64,000 bases of DNA from Kribbella pratensis. GTDB lineage: Bacteria; Actinomycetota; Actinomycetes; Propionibacteriales; Kribbellaceae. The stretch spans positions 211,432 through 275,431 of the forward strand of contig NZ_SODP01000002.1 in assembly GCF_004365355.1 (NCBI RefSeq), written 5' to 3'. The notes under the pieces are model-generated. The model did not search any database, was not told where the DNA came from, and saw only the letters and a program-made list of their open reading frames with translations. This document shows positions 1 through 7,848 of the stretch, piece after piece; position 1 is the stretch's first letter; each line of letters opens with the position of its first letter. A program made the translations under genes and the position numbers.

Positions 1-2
1 CG

Positions 3-86
3 AGCTGGCACCCGCTGGACGGCGCGGTTGCCGGGGGACGCAGACTGGTGCTCGCACACAACTTGAGACTGCGGGAGATTCGATGA
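3..86 (+). CDS. Possible 3' end of a gene cut by the window edge
   Basis: A reading frame is open from the first bases and stops at a TGA at 84-86, giving a 4-bp ATGA overlap with the gnd start at 83. The 27 visible residues end in LRLREIR. High GC at third codon positions and the coupled overlap, a junction used many times in this window, argue for a real upstream gene. I do not recognise the tail. Frame 1 is also open to a TGA at 64-66, so the choice of frame is uncertain. Confidence 0.3.
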   Translation, partial: SWHPLDGAVAGGRRLVLAHNLRLREIR

Positions 87-1522
87 GTTCTGCGAAAGCC
101 CAGATCGGTGTCACCGGACTCGCGGTGATGGGTCGCAACCTGGCCCGGAACCTCGCGCGCAACGGGTTCAGCGTCGCTCTGCACAACCGTACCCAGGCCC
201 GCACGGACGCGCTGGTCGAGGAGTTCGGTTCCGAGGGCGACTTCGTCCCGTCGACGGACCTGGCCGGCTTCGTCGAGTCGCTGGAGCAGCCGCGCAAGAT
301 CATCATCCTGGTGAAGGCCGGCGCCCCGACCGACGCGGTCATCGACGAACTGGTGCCGCTGCTCGACGAGGGCGACATCGTCGTCGACGCCGGCAACGCG
401 CACTTCCTCGACACCCGGCGCCGGGAGAGCGCGCTGAAGGAGAAGGGTCTGCACTTCGTCGGCAGCGGCGTGTCCGGCGGCGAGGAGGGTGCGCTGAACG
501 GCCCGAGCATCATGCCGGGTGGTTCGCCGGAGTCGTACGCGGCGCTGGAGCCGATGCTGACCAAGATCTCCGCCCACGTGAACGGCGAGCCGTGCTGCGT
601 GCACGTCGGTCCGGACGGCGCCGGCCACTTCGTGAAGATGCTTCACAACGGCATCGAGTACGCCGACATGCAGCTGATCGCCGAGGCGTACGACCTGCTC
701 CGGCACGTCCTCGACCTGTCCCCCGCCGAGCTGGCCGACGTGTTCCGCGACTGGAACACCGGTGACCTCGAGTCGTTCCTGATCGAGATCACCGCCGAGG
801 TGCTCAGCCAGACCGACCCAACCACGGGCGGCCCGTTCATCGACATCATCCTCGACCAGGCGGAGCAGAAGGGCACCGGCCGCTGGACCGTACAGTCGGC
901 GCTCGACCTGGGCATCCCGGTCAGTGGCATGGCCGAGGCCGTCTTCGCCCGGTCGCTGTCGGGTGACGTCGTACGGCGGGAGGCGGCGGCCGGCGTACTG
1001 CCCGGCCCTGCGCAGGCGAAGCTCGACGTGGACCGGCAGGCGTTCATCGACGACGTACGGCACGCGCTGTACTCGTCGAAGCTGGTCGCTTACGCACAGG
1101 GGTTCGACGCGATCCGGGCGGCCAGCGACGAGTACGGCTGGGATATCGACCTCGGTGCGATGGCGAAGATCTGGCGCGGCGGGTGCATCATCCGGGCGCG
1201 GTTCCTGGACCGCATCAAGGAAGCCTACGACCGGAACCCGGACCTGCCCTCGCTGCTCGTCGACGACTACTTCAAGGAAGCAGTCGCCAACGGGCAGGAG
1301 GCCTGGCGCCGGGTGGTGGCTGCCGCCGCTACGGTCGGCGTGCCGGCTCCGGGGTTCTCGGCGGCGCTGTCGTACTACGACGGGCTGCGGGCCGAGCGAC
1401 TGCCGGCTGCGCTGATCCAGGGTCTGCGCGACCTGTTCGGTGCGCACACCTACAAGCGCGTCGACCGTGAGGGCAGCTTCCACCTGGAGTGGTCGGGCGA
1501 CCGCTCCGAGAGCACCCAGTAG
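83..1522 (+). CDS. gnd: 6-phosphogluconate dehydrogenase, decarboxylating (NADP-type)
   Basis: Oxidatively decarboxylates 6-phosphogluconate to ribulose 5-phosphate with NADPH formation, in the cytosolic pentose phosphate pathway. The 479 residues match the long homodimeric GndA class (about 470-480) rather than the short form. The Rossmann motif is at residues 8-20, NRT at 35-37 suits NADP binding, and the catalytic region shows SGGE and then the KMLHNGIEY block; the C terminus carries the conserved RDLFGAHTYKR segment. GGGAG lies 5 nt before the ATG. The last 73 bp overlap the convergent transporter gene on the other strand. Confidence 0.96.
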   Translation: MSSAKAQIGVTGLAVMGRNLARNLARNGFSVALHNRTQARTDALVEEFGSEGDFVPSTDLAGFVESLEQPRKIIILVKAGAPTDAVIDELVPLLDEGDIVVDAGNAHFLDTRRRESALKEKGLHFVGSGVSGGEEGALNGPSIMPGGSPESYAALEPMLTKISAHVNGEPCCVHVGPDGAGHFVKMLHNGIEYADMQLIAEAYDLLRHVLDLSPAELADVFRDWNTGDLESFLIEITAEVLSQTDPTTGGPFIDIILDQAEQKGTGRWTVQSALDLGIPVSGMAEAVFARSLSGDVVRREAAAGVLPGPAQAKLDVDRQAFIDDVRHALYSSKLVAYAQGFDAIRAASDEYGWDIDLGAMAKIWRGGCIIRARFLDRIKEAYDRNPDLPSLLVDDYFKEAVANGQEAWRRVVAAAATVGVPAPGFSAALSYYDGLRAERLPAALIQGLRDLFGAHTYKRVDREGSFHLEWSGDRSESTQ

Positions 1523-2877
1523 ACGACTACTGCCGCGACGCACAGGAAGCCGGCCGCTCCGAAGCTCGCCACGTTGAACCCGTGGACAGCATCGGAGTGG
1601 GCGGCGACTGTGCCGGCGACTGTGCTGAGCAGCGCAGTCCCGAGTGATGCGCCGATCTGCTGAGAGGTCATCACCATGGCGCCGGCCACCGCAGTGTCGG
1701 GGCCGGCGTTCAAGGTCGCGGTGCTGTTGGCGGTGACCAGGACCCATCCGGTCCCTAGAGCGACGAGGAACAACACCGGCATGACGTGCAGCCAGTAGCT
1801 GCTGTCAGCCCTCAGCAAGCCGAGCAGTGCGAGTCCAGCGGCGATGGTGAGCAGCCCAGGGCAGATGAGGGAACGCACTGACGCTTTGGCCAGCAGTGCG
1901 CTCACCGCACGCACTCCGACCATCAGCCCCACTGTCAACGGCAGGAACGCCAGACCAGCCTTCACAGGTGAGTAGTGCTGGATGTTCTGCAGGTAGAACG
2001 TCAGGAAGAACAGTACGGCGAACATGCCGATCGCCACGCTGAACACGGCCAGGTACGAACCACCCCGCCGCCTGTTTGCCACAACCCTCAAAGGCAGCAG
2101 CGGCGACTTCGCGCGTGCCTGCACGGCCAGGAAGCCGGCTAGCAACACCACTCCTCCTGCCAGTGACGCGTACGTCGCCGGTGCGCTCCAGCCGTCCGAC
2201 TCCGCCCGAGCGAACCCGAACACCACCGCCATCAGCCCTGTTGTCGCCAGCAACGCACCTACTAGGTCGACTCGCACTCCGGGGACGCGCGGGACCGGAC
2301 GTACGGCGTACAGGACACCTCCTGCTGCCAGTGCGGCGATCGGGAGGTTCACGAACATGCACCACCTCCAGTCGAGGTACTGCGTGAGCACGCCGCCGAG
2401 CAGGACACCGAGACCGGACGCACTGCCCATCGCCGTCCCGTAGATGCCGAACGCCTTCCCGCGCTCAGCCGGCAACGGGAACGACGCCGCCAGCGTCGCC
2501 AGCACCGCTGGGGTCAGCAGTGCGCCGAAGACCCCTTGCAGTGCACGGCCGGTCAGCAACATCGCCGGACCGGTCGCCGCACCACCAAGCGCCGACGCTG
2601 CCGCGAATCCGGTCAGCCCGACGAGCAGGGCACGGCGCCGCCCGATCAGGTCGCTCATGCGTCCACCGAGCAGCAGCAAACCGCCGTACCCGAGCGCGAA
2701 CAGCGTGATCACCCACTGCCGCGCCGGATCCGACATCCCCAACGCCCGCTGCACCGACGGCAACGCGATATTCACGATGGTCAGATCAACCCCGACCATC
2801 AACTGAGCCGTCGCCACCGCCCCCAGCGCCCACCACCGCCGCACGTCGAGCTCCGGAGGCGCTTGCGTGGCTGTCAT
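1450..2877 (-). CDS. MFS transporter, DHA2 family (14-helix type)
   Basis: Probable drug/proton antiporter in the cytoplasmic membrane. The 475 residues start with the family's RRWWALGAVATAQL opening and 'MVGVDLTIVNIALPS' region; the GGRMSDLIGRRR loop follows helices 2-3, and about 14 hydrophobic segments are visible. The ATG at 2877 shares one base (TGATG) with the stop of the upstream SnoaL-like gene, so the two are probably co-translated. The hydrophilic tail (WVLSERSPDHSRWKLPSRS) is encoded entirely within the antisense of gnd. Substrate unknown; likely controlled by the divergent TetR regulator. Confidence 0.9.
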   Translation of the reverse strand: MTATQAPPELDVRRWWALGAVATAQLMVGVDLTIVNIALPSVQRALGMSDPARQWVITLFALGYGGLLLLGGRMSDLIGRRRALLVGLTGFAAASALGGAATGPAMLLTGRALQGVFGALLTPAVLATLAASFPLPAERGKAFGIYGTAMGSASGLGVLLGGVLTQYLDWRWCMFVNLPIAALAAGGVLYAVRPVPRVPGVRVDLVGALLATTGLMAVVFGFARAESDGWSAPATYASLAGGVVLLAGFLAVQARAKSPLLPLRVVANRRRGGSYLAVFSVAIGMFAVLFFLTFYLQNIQHYSPVKAGLAFLPLTVGLMVGVRAVSALLAKASVRSLICPGLLTIAAGLALLGLLRADSSYWLHVMPVLFLVALGTGWVLVTANSTATLNAGPDTAVAGAMVMTSQQIGASLGTALLSTVAGTVAAHSDAVHGFNVASFGAAGFLCVAAVVVYWVLSERSPDHSRWKLPSRSTRL

Positions 2878-3254
2878 CAGAACATCCCGTTCGTGTTGGC
2901 AGCTGTGTCCGGGATCGGCTGCATGACGTCCGAGTGCTCGACGATCCGGCCGTCCTCGTCGAGACGGAAGATGTCGACGATCGCGGTGCCGGCCTGTCCC
3001 GGCACGCGGATGCCGTGGACGTGGGCGATCACGTAGTCGCCGTCCGCGAAGAGGCGCTTGACGTCGGCCTTCAGGTCCGGGAAGTCCTGGCGGATCGTCG
3101 CAATGAACTCCTCGAAGCCGGCGATTCCGTCCGCGATCCGGGGGTTGTGCTGGGTGTAGGTGTCGCCGATCAGCTTGGCGGCAGCGTGGAAGTCCTTCTG
3201 GTTCAAGCCGGTCTCGTAGAAGTCGAGGACGGTTTGTTTGTTGCGTTCGCTCAT
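2877..3254 (-). CDS. SnoaL-like / NTF2-fold polyketide cyclase family protein
   Basis: A 125-residue small alpha+beta barrel protein of the SnoaL-like ester cyclase / nuclear transport factor 2 superfamily. It starts MSERNKQTVLDFYETGLNQKD and carries the typical 'YTQHNPRIADG' and 'HVHGIRVPG' signatures. Members act as cyclases, isomerases or ligand-binding proteins; the substrate cannot be read here. I chose ATG 3254 because AAGGA lies 5 nt upstream; ATG 3260, two codons earlier, sits too close to it. First gene of an operon with the MFS transporter and divergent from tetR, suggesting a small detoxification or secondary-metabolite cassette. Confidence 0.82.
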   Translation of the reverse strand: MSERNKQTVLDFYETGLNQKDFHAAAKLIGDTYTQHNPRIADGIAGFEEFIATIRQDFPDLKADVKRLFADGDYVIAHVHGIRVPGQAGTAIVDIFRLDEDGRIVEHSDVMQPIPDTAANTNGMF

Positions 3255-3289
3255 GGTCATCCTTAAGTGAACAGCTGTAGTGCTACGAC

Positions 3290-3315
3290 TGTAAGGCAAC
3301 GTGCGTTGCAATACA
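3290..3315. promoter_or_regulatory. Palindromic TetR-type operator between SnoaL/MFS and tetR
   Basis: A 26-bp nested palindrome reads TGTA-N2-GCAACG-TG-CGTTGC-N2-TACA; both inner 6-bp and outer 4-bp arms are perfect. It lies in the 69-bp gap between the divergent genes, 8 bp before the tetR start, where a repressor could silence both. Size and symmetry fit a TetR dimer site. Confidence 0.7.
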
Positions 3316-3323
3316 ATCGGCTT

Positions 3324-3941
3324 ATGGATGCTGGAACGTCGCGGAGCCGGAACCGTCGCGGGCAGGGGGAACTGCTGCGGCAGGAGATCATCGAGGCCGC
3401 GCTGCGGATGCTGAACGAGCTCGGTGACGACGAGGCGCTCTCGCTCCGCGCGGTCGCGCGCGAGGTCGGGATCGCGGCGACGTCGGTCTACATCCACTTC
3501 GCCGACCGCGACGAGCTCGTCTTCGCGGCGCTCGAGCAGTCCACGACCAACCTGCTTCGCGACCTCGAGCAGGCAGAGGACAGCGCCGGGGAGGACCCGG
3601 TACGCCGGCTCCGCGCGCGGCTCCTGTTCCTCGCCGGCTGGGTGCGCGAGTACTCCGGTCTCTACAAGGTGCTGCACGAGAGCACGCTGAACCGGCGGAT
3701 GCATCTGGTCTTCAAGGAACAGTTGTCGACGCGCGCGACCGCCGCCGTACAGGCCTGTATGGACGCCGGCCTGGCGCCAGCGGACGACGCGGCCGCTGTG
3801 GCCCTGGACCTGCGCTCCGCGGTGCATGGCGCGGTCTCGATCCGGATCAACGAGCCGGAGGCCGACCTACCGCCGCTGGCAGACCAGATCGACCGCTTCC
3901 TGGTGAAGCTGGTTGGCCTACAAATCGAACATGTGTTCTAA
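3324..3941 (+). CDS. TetR/AcrR family transcriptional regulator
   Basis: 205-residue DNA-binding repressor. The N-terminal HTH spans about residues 15-65: the 'LLRQEIIEAALRMLNE' helix is followed by 'SLRAVAREVGIAATSVYIHF', the canonical TetR recognition helix and YxHF segment. The C-terminal ligand domain is poorly conserved, as usual. Start ATG 3324 (MDAGTSRSRNRRG) is preferred to an upstream ATG at 3267 that would place coding sequence across the operator. No clear Shine-Dalgarno is seen, so it may be leaderless. Divergent from the SnoaL-like/MFS operon, its likely target along with itself. Confidence 0.88.
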   Translation: MDAGTSRSRNRRGQGELLRQEIIEAALRMLNELGDDEALSLRAVAREVGIAATSVYIHFADRDELVFAALEQSTTNLLRDLEQAEDSAGEDPVRRLRARLLFLAGWVREYSGLYKVLHESTLNRRMHLVFKEQLSTRATAAVQACMDAGLAPADDAAAVALDLRSAVHGAVSIRINEPEADLPPLADQIDRFLVKLVGLQIEHVF

Positions 3942-3982
3942 TAGTCACACAGCGCCAGTCCCAGAAGGAGATCGCCGCAACG

Positions 3983-4441
3983 ATGACTGTAGACACTCTG
4001 GCAGTAGAGACGCCGTCCGACCTCGCCGACACTCCCGACCCGATCAACCCGTCGGCGACCACGCCGGAAACGACGCCCGAGGCCTCGACCGACGCCACGG
4101 CCGAAGCCGCCTCCGCTCCGGTCGAGGCTCCCAAGGCCAGGAAGGCACCGGCGAAGAAGGCTGCCGGCAAGAAGGCGAAGACCATCGAGCTCACCCTCAC
4201 CGTCACCGGGACGGCGGACGGCGAGTGGCACGCCGAGCTCAAGCAGGGCACGACGTACCTGGCGCGCGACCTGGCCGTTGCCGCGGCCGCGGTGTCCCGC
4301 GCGGCCAAGGAACTGCACGAGGACCTCTCGACCCCGATCGACGAGGTCATCGAGGAGGCCCGCTCCCAGCAGGCCGCCAAGGTCGCCGCGCTCGAGGCCG
4401 AGCTGGAAGCCGCCAAGAAGGCCCTGGCCGACCTGGACTGA
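3983..4441 (+). CDS. Lys/Ala-rich actinobacterial protein of unknown function (DUF6319-like)
   Basis: 152 residues in three parts: an acidic, Thr/Pro/Ala-rich disordered N terminus (about 1-45), a basic APAKKAAGKKAK linker, then a compact domain starting KTIELTLTVTGTADGEWHAEL and ending in a charged, coiled-coil-like helix. I recall this pattern as DUF6319, an actinobacterial family without known function; recollection, not search. AGGAG at 3966-3970 precedes the ATG. The linker resembles histone-like proteins, so nucleic-acid binding is possible but unproven. The gene ends in a tandem repeat carrying its stop codon. Confidence 0.7.
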   Translation: MTVDTLAVETPSDLADTPDPINPSATTPETTPEASTDATAEAASAPVEAPKARKAPAKKAAGKKAKTIELTLTVTGTADGEWHAELKQGTTYLARDLAVAAAAVSRAAKELHEDLSTPIDEVIEEARSQQAAKVAALEAELEAAKKALADLD

Positions 4442-4473
4442 GCTCTGGCCGATTGAGTCTGGCCGGATTGAGT
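4424..4473 (+). repeat. Tandem repeat of the gene 3' end with three in-frame TGA stops
   Basis: Three imperfect units each begin CTGGCCG and end TGAG: 4424-4444, 4445-4458 and 4459-4473. The first contains the last codons and stop of the DUF6319-like gene. TGA codons fall at 4439, 4454 and 4469, all in frame and 15 nt apart. Similar stop-codon repeats occur at three other loci in this window. Confidence 0.6.
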
Positions 4474-4540
4474 TCAGCCTGATCCCGACGCAGGACTCCC
4501 CGTGGTAGTCGCCTTCCCTGATCACCACGGGCAGCAAATG

Positions 4541-4585
4541 CAGAACCCGTCCGCAATTGTGTGAGGTGGTTGCGGACGGGTTCTG
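4541..4585. terminator. Bidirectional hairpin terminator between convergent genes
   Basis: A perfect 16-bp stem (4541-4556 with 4570-4585, arm CAGAACCCGTCCGCAA) encloses a 13-nt loop. It lies between the + strand DUF6319-like gene and the - strand alcohol dehydrogenase gene, 7 bp from the latter's stop. No U-run follows, as is common in high-GC actinobacteria. Confidence 0.85.
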
Positions 4586-4591
4586 GGGGAT

Positions 4592-5605
4592 CTACTCGGG
4601 CTGGGTCTTGAGCACGATGCGGAGGTTCGCCTTGGGCTGGTGTTGCCAGGCCTCCTCGGCCTCCTCGAGCGGGAACGTCTCGATGATCGGCCGGATGCCC
4701 TTCAGCACCGCGAAGTTCAACGTGTCCTCGGAGTCCGCGGAAACCCCGGAGTACCAGCCGGACACCGACAGCCGGCCGTCGGACAGCGCATGGCCGGTGA
4801 CCTGGATCGGGTCGCTGCCTTCGAGCACGATGAGCTGACCGTTCCGACGCAGACCCTTCACGAGATCCGACTGGAGCTCAGCGCGAGAGACGGTCGCGAG
4901 GACGACGTCCGCACCGCCGAGCGCCCGCAGCGCCTCGCCGGCATCGCCTTCGGTGCTGTCGATGTACTCGTCCGCCCCGAGCTGACGAGCGAGCTTCTCC
5001 TTGTCGCGGCCGCGGTTGATCGCGACCGTCCGGAAGCCCATCTTGTCGGCGAACTGGATCGCCAGGTGACCGACACCGCCGACGCCCTGCACCGCGATCG
5101 TGTCCCCCGGACCCGCGTGCGCATGCCGAAGGGCGTTGAATGCCGTGATCCCGCCGCACATCAACGGTGCCGCGTCCTCGAAGGACAGATCGTCCGGGAT
5201 CCGCGCCACCGCGTCCTGCGGCGCCACCATGAACTCGGCGTACCCGCCGTCGTACGACGTGCCGACGATCGTGCGGTTCACGCAGTTCGTGAAGTCGCCG
5301 CGCCGGCAGTACTCGCAGGTGAAGTCGACGCCACCGGACCAGCCGACGCCGACCCGCTGACCGACCTCCCAGACCGTGACGCCCTCGCCGACCGCGTCCA
5401 CGACACCCCCGATCTCGTGCCCGGGGATCCGCGGCAGCACGGTGCCGAACAGCGCGTTCCGCGGGATCGCGTCACCGCCGCAGATGCCGCAGGCATGAAC
5501 CTTCACCCGGACCTGGCCGGCCTTGGGCTCCGGGATCGGCACATCGGTCACCACGAACGGGCCGCCGGCCTGCTGGACCTGGGCAGCTCGCATCGTTCCA
5601 GTCAT
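4592..5605 (-). CDS. Zinc-dependent alcohol dehydrogenase (MDR superfamily)
   Basis: 337-residue medium-chain dehydrogenase, probably NAD(P)-dependent on a small alcohol/aldehyde. Catalytic zinc motif CGICGGD is near residue 40 and GHE near 63; the nucleotide fold shows VQGVGGVGHLAIQFA. The structural-zinc lobe reads VDFTCEYCRRGDFTNC: three of the usual four cysteines remain and the first appears replaced by Asp. GAGGAG sits just before the ATG (5605). Transcribed after the SDR gene on the same strand's far side with a 54-bp gap. Substrate not inferable. Confidence 0.9.
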   Translation of the reverse strand: MTGTMRAAQVQQAGGPFVVTDVPIPEPKAGQVRVKVHACGICGGDAIPRNALFGTVLPRIPGHEIGGVVDAVGEGVTVWEVGQRVGVGWSGGVDFTCEYCRRGDFTNCVNRTIVGTSYDGGYAEFMVAPQDAVARIPDDLSFEDAAPLMCGGITAFNALRHAHAGPGDTIAVQGVGGVGHLAIQFADKMGFRTVAINRGRDKEKLARQLGADEYIDSTEGDAGEALRALGGADVVLATVSRAELQSDLVKGLRRNGQLIVLEGSDPIQVTGHALSDGRLSVSGWYSGVSADSEDTLNFAVLKGIRPIIETFPLEEAEEAWQHQPKANLRIVLKTQPE

Positions 5606-5659
5606 TTCTCTCCTCAGTAGCAGTGGGTTCGGCCAGTAGGTCCGGCCGGCAGATTCAGC

Positions 5660-6403
5660 TCAGTGCATTCCGCCGTCGGCGACGATCTGCTGGCCGGTGA
5701 TCAACCCGGCCTCGTCACTGGCGAGGAAGGACGCGATCCCGGCGACGTCCTCGGTGGTGCCCAGCCGCCCGATCGGCACCATCGCGACCAGGCTCTGTTT
5801 GTACTCGTCGTTCGCCGGGTCGGTGAAGATCCCTGCGCCGTCGATCGGCCCCGGCACGATCGTGTTCACGGTGATCCCCCGCGGGCCCAGTTCCAGCGCG
5901 AGCACCCGGGCCAGGTACCCGGTGGCGACCTTGCTGGTGCCGTACAGGCCGACGCCCAACTGCGGGACGGTCGTGGTGTTCGAGGAGATCGTGATGATCC
6001 GGCCGTTGTCCGCGATCCGGCGGGCCGCCTCGCGCAGGACGAAGTACGGGCCCTTGGTGTTGACGCGGAACAGCAGATCGAAGTCGTCTTCGGTGACGTC
6101 GGCGACCGGGACGTTCACCTTCTCCATGCCGGCGTTCGCGACCACGATGTCCACCTGGCCGAACTCGTCCACGGTCGCGTCGTACAGCCGCTGGATCCCG
6201 TCGATCCGGGACACGTCGGCGGCGACCGAGATGGCCTGCACGCCGAGTGCCTTGGCCGCGTCGAGTACCTCGTTCGCGGCGGACTCGTCGCGGGAGTAGT
6301 TGACCACGACGTTCGCGCCCTCGGCGGCGAGGCGGAGCAGGATCGCCCTGCCCAGCCCTTTCGACGAGCCGGTGACCAGCGCCGTCTTTCCCTTCAGCGT
6401 CAT
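5660..6403 (-). CDS. Short-chain dehydrogenase/reductase (SDR)
   Basis: 247-residue classical SDR, NAD(P)-dependent oxidoreductase. TGSSKGLG at 11-18 binds the cofactor, NAG follows at 90-92, and the catalytic Ser141, Tyr154 and Lys158 (YGTSK) are all present; the C terminus ends ITGQQIVADGGMH as in FabG-like reductases. ATG 6403 (MTLKGKTALVTG) is chosen because the fold starts there, with AGAAGAGG directly upstream; an open frame extends further upstream without family similarity. Divergent from a LysR gene, with a palindrome between them, so probably under its control. Confidence 0.9.
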   Translation of the reverse strand: MTLKGKTALVTGSSKGLGRAILLRLAAEGANVVVNYSRDESAANEVLDAAKALGVQAISVAADVSRIDGIQRLYDATVDEFGQVDIVVANAGMEKVNVPVADVTEDDFDLLFRVNTKGPYFVLREAARRIADNGRIITISSNTTTVPQLGVGLYGTSKVATGYLARVLALELGPRGITVNTIVPGPIDGAGIFTDPANDEYKQSLVAMVPIGRLGTTEDVAGIASFLASDEAGLITGQQIVADGGMH

Positions 6404-6485
6404 CCTCTTCTGTCCCCCTTCACGAGACCAGGTTCGATCGTCCTGCCAGAGCGCGGCCCGGTGGAAACAGAGACTTGTTGGCGAG

Positions 6486-6506
6486 GCCACAAAGAATCGT
6501 TGTGGC
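6486..6506. promoter_or_regulatory. Inverted repeat in the SDR/lysR intergenic region
   Basis: GCCACAA - 7 nt - TTGTGGC, perfect 7-bp arms, lies between the divergent SDR (start 6403) and LysR genes. LysR regulators usually bind such interrupted dyads between themselves and a divergent target, which fits the position. Confidence 0.5.
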
Positions 6507-6532
6507 ACGATGACTGCGTGGATGCGATGACT

Positions 6533-6586
6533 GCGTGGACGGCGTGGACAGCGTGGACAGCGTGGACGGCGTGGACGGCGTGGATC
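6533..6586 (+). repeat. Six tandem 9-bp repeats at the lysR 5' end
   Basis: Units GCGTGGAC(A/G) at 6533, 6542, 6551, 6560 and 6569, plus a final unit with TC at 6578-6586. Each carries an in-frame GTG, giving six possible starts (6535, 6544, 6553, 6562, 6571, 6580). Translated, the repeat is VDG/VDS. Changes of whole units would keep the frame. Confidence 0.85.
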
Positions 6587-7494
6587 TGAGCCTGCGGCTG
6601 CTGGAGGCGCTCGAAGCCGTTGCGGCCGAGGGCAGCATGACGCGCGCAGCCGGAGTCCTGAACCTGACGCAGCAGGCAGTGAGCGGACAGATCCGTCAAC
6701 TGGAGCGAGTGATCGGGACCCCACTGGTCGAGCGGCGTCCGACCGGCATCGAGTTGACCGCGGCCGGCGAGGTCGTCCTCAAGCAGGGCGCGGCTTTGTT
6801 GTCCTCCGCACAGGCGATGGTCACCGAGGCGCGGGTGACGGCGGCAGGCCGGCCGGATCCGCTGCGGATCACGTTCAAGGCGCAGAGTACGGCGCACTTC
6901 ATGCCCGCGGTCGAGGCCGCACTACGACGCGGAGCGCCCGAGGTCGAAGTACGGCCGATCGCGTCGCACACACTGCCGGACGAGATCGCCGCGCTCGTCG
7001 AGGGGCGGGCGGACGCCGCGTTCCTGTGGTTGCCGATCGGCGATGATCCGCGCTTCACCGTCCACCCACTGCTCGAGGAAGAGCGCTGGGTCGCGCTACC
7101 GCCAGGACATCCGCTGGAAACCCGTACGTCGTTGTCCATCGAGGATCTCGCCGACGTGCCAGTAGTAGGTCCGCGGGACGGGATGCCGGAAGCGGTGGTG
7201 AACTTCTGGTTCATCGACCCGCGGCCGGATGGCAGCCGCGCGGTCTTCGGGCCGCAGGCGCGCACTCCGGAGGAGTGTCTGCACCTGGTCGCGGCGGGCC
7301 ACGGCTGCTGGATCGCGCCGGCGTCGACCGTCACGTACTTCGCCCATCCCAAGCTCACCTGGCTGCCGCTCATCGACGCGACGCCGAACGTGCTGGCCCT
7401 CATCTGGCCCAAACACGCCGCGAATCCGCTCCTGGACCGTCTCCTCGAGGAGACCCGGCGCGCGCTGCATCCCTTGCCGATAGCAACGACCTAG
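6535..7494 (+). CDS. LysR family transcriptional regulator
   Basis: Up to 319 residues. The HTH is clear: 'LSLRLLEALEAVAAEGSMTRAAGVLNLTQQAVSGQIRQLERVIG' pattern, then the type 2 periplasmic-binding-like effector domain. The start is uncertain because six in-frame GTG codons lie in a 9-bp repeat; conservation suggests the last (GTG 6580, VDLSLRLL), giving about 304 residues. No Shine-Dalgarno is visible before any of them. Divergent from the SDR gene, its likely target. The effector is not inferable. Confidence 0.88.
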   Translation: MDGVDSVDSVDGVDGVDLSLRLLEALEAVAAEGSMTRAAGVLNLTQQAVSGQIRQLERVIGTPLVERRPTGIELTAAGEVVLKQGAALLSSAQAMVTEARVTAAGRPDPLRITFKAQSTAHFMPAVEAALRRGAPEVEVRPIASHTLPDEIAALVEGRADAAFLWLPIGDDPRFTVHPLLEEERWVALPPGHPLETRTSLSIEDLADVPVVGPRDGMPEAVVNFWFIDPRPDGSRAVFGPQARTPEECLHLVAAGHGCWIAPASTVTYFAHPKLTWLPLIDATPNVLALIWPKHAANPLLDRLLEETRRALHPLPIATT

Positions 7495-7580
7495 CTCAGC
7501 GCGCTGGTCAGCGTGATGGTGAGCAGGGTCATCGTGGCCATGGCGGCGATCAAGGTCCAGCGGGCTGCGGCGTTACTCAT
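7491..7580 (-). CDS. Possible 29-residue membrane peptide
   Basis: A short frame encodes MSNAAARWTLIAAMATMTLL plus a short polar/hydrophobic tail, one potential transmembrane helix. Its stop overlaps the lysR stop on the opposite strand. No ribosome-binding site is visible, so support is only the composition and position. Confidence 0.25.
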   Translation of the reverse strand: MSNAAARWTLIAAMATMTLLTITLTSALS

Positions 7581-7848
7581 GGATTCATGGTGGGCAGCGG
7601 CATCGCCGGTGGGAATGGGTGAGCCCGGGTTTCAGGGGTCGGTCCGGGGTGCGGTCCGGTGAAGTCCTGACTGCCGACGTCTCGGCCGCCACCTCGGGGA
7701 ACAGGAAATGAACGGGGTGTGACCGAAACGGCACGCCGGAGCTGTGGGCGGGGGTGGGCGGTTGGCCTTACCGTGGGTGACCTGGGTCGCCTCCGTTGGC
7801 CCTGATCTGTTCGAGCGATTTGGCCGCTCCGGGGTGAGAAGAGGTCAG
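7495..7848. other. 354-bp intergenic region, little recognisable
   Basis: Between lysR and the DUF6817-like gene. Apart from the weak 29-residue minus-strand frame at its left end I see no gene, strong hairpin or known RNA. The AGAAGAGG before 7849 belongs to the next gene. Confidence 0.5.
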
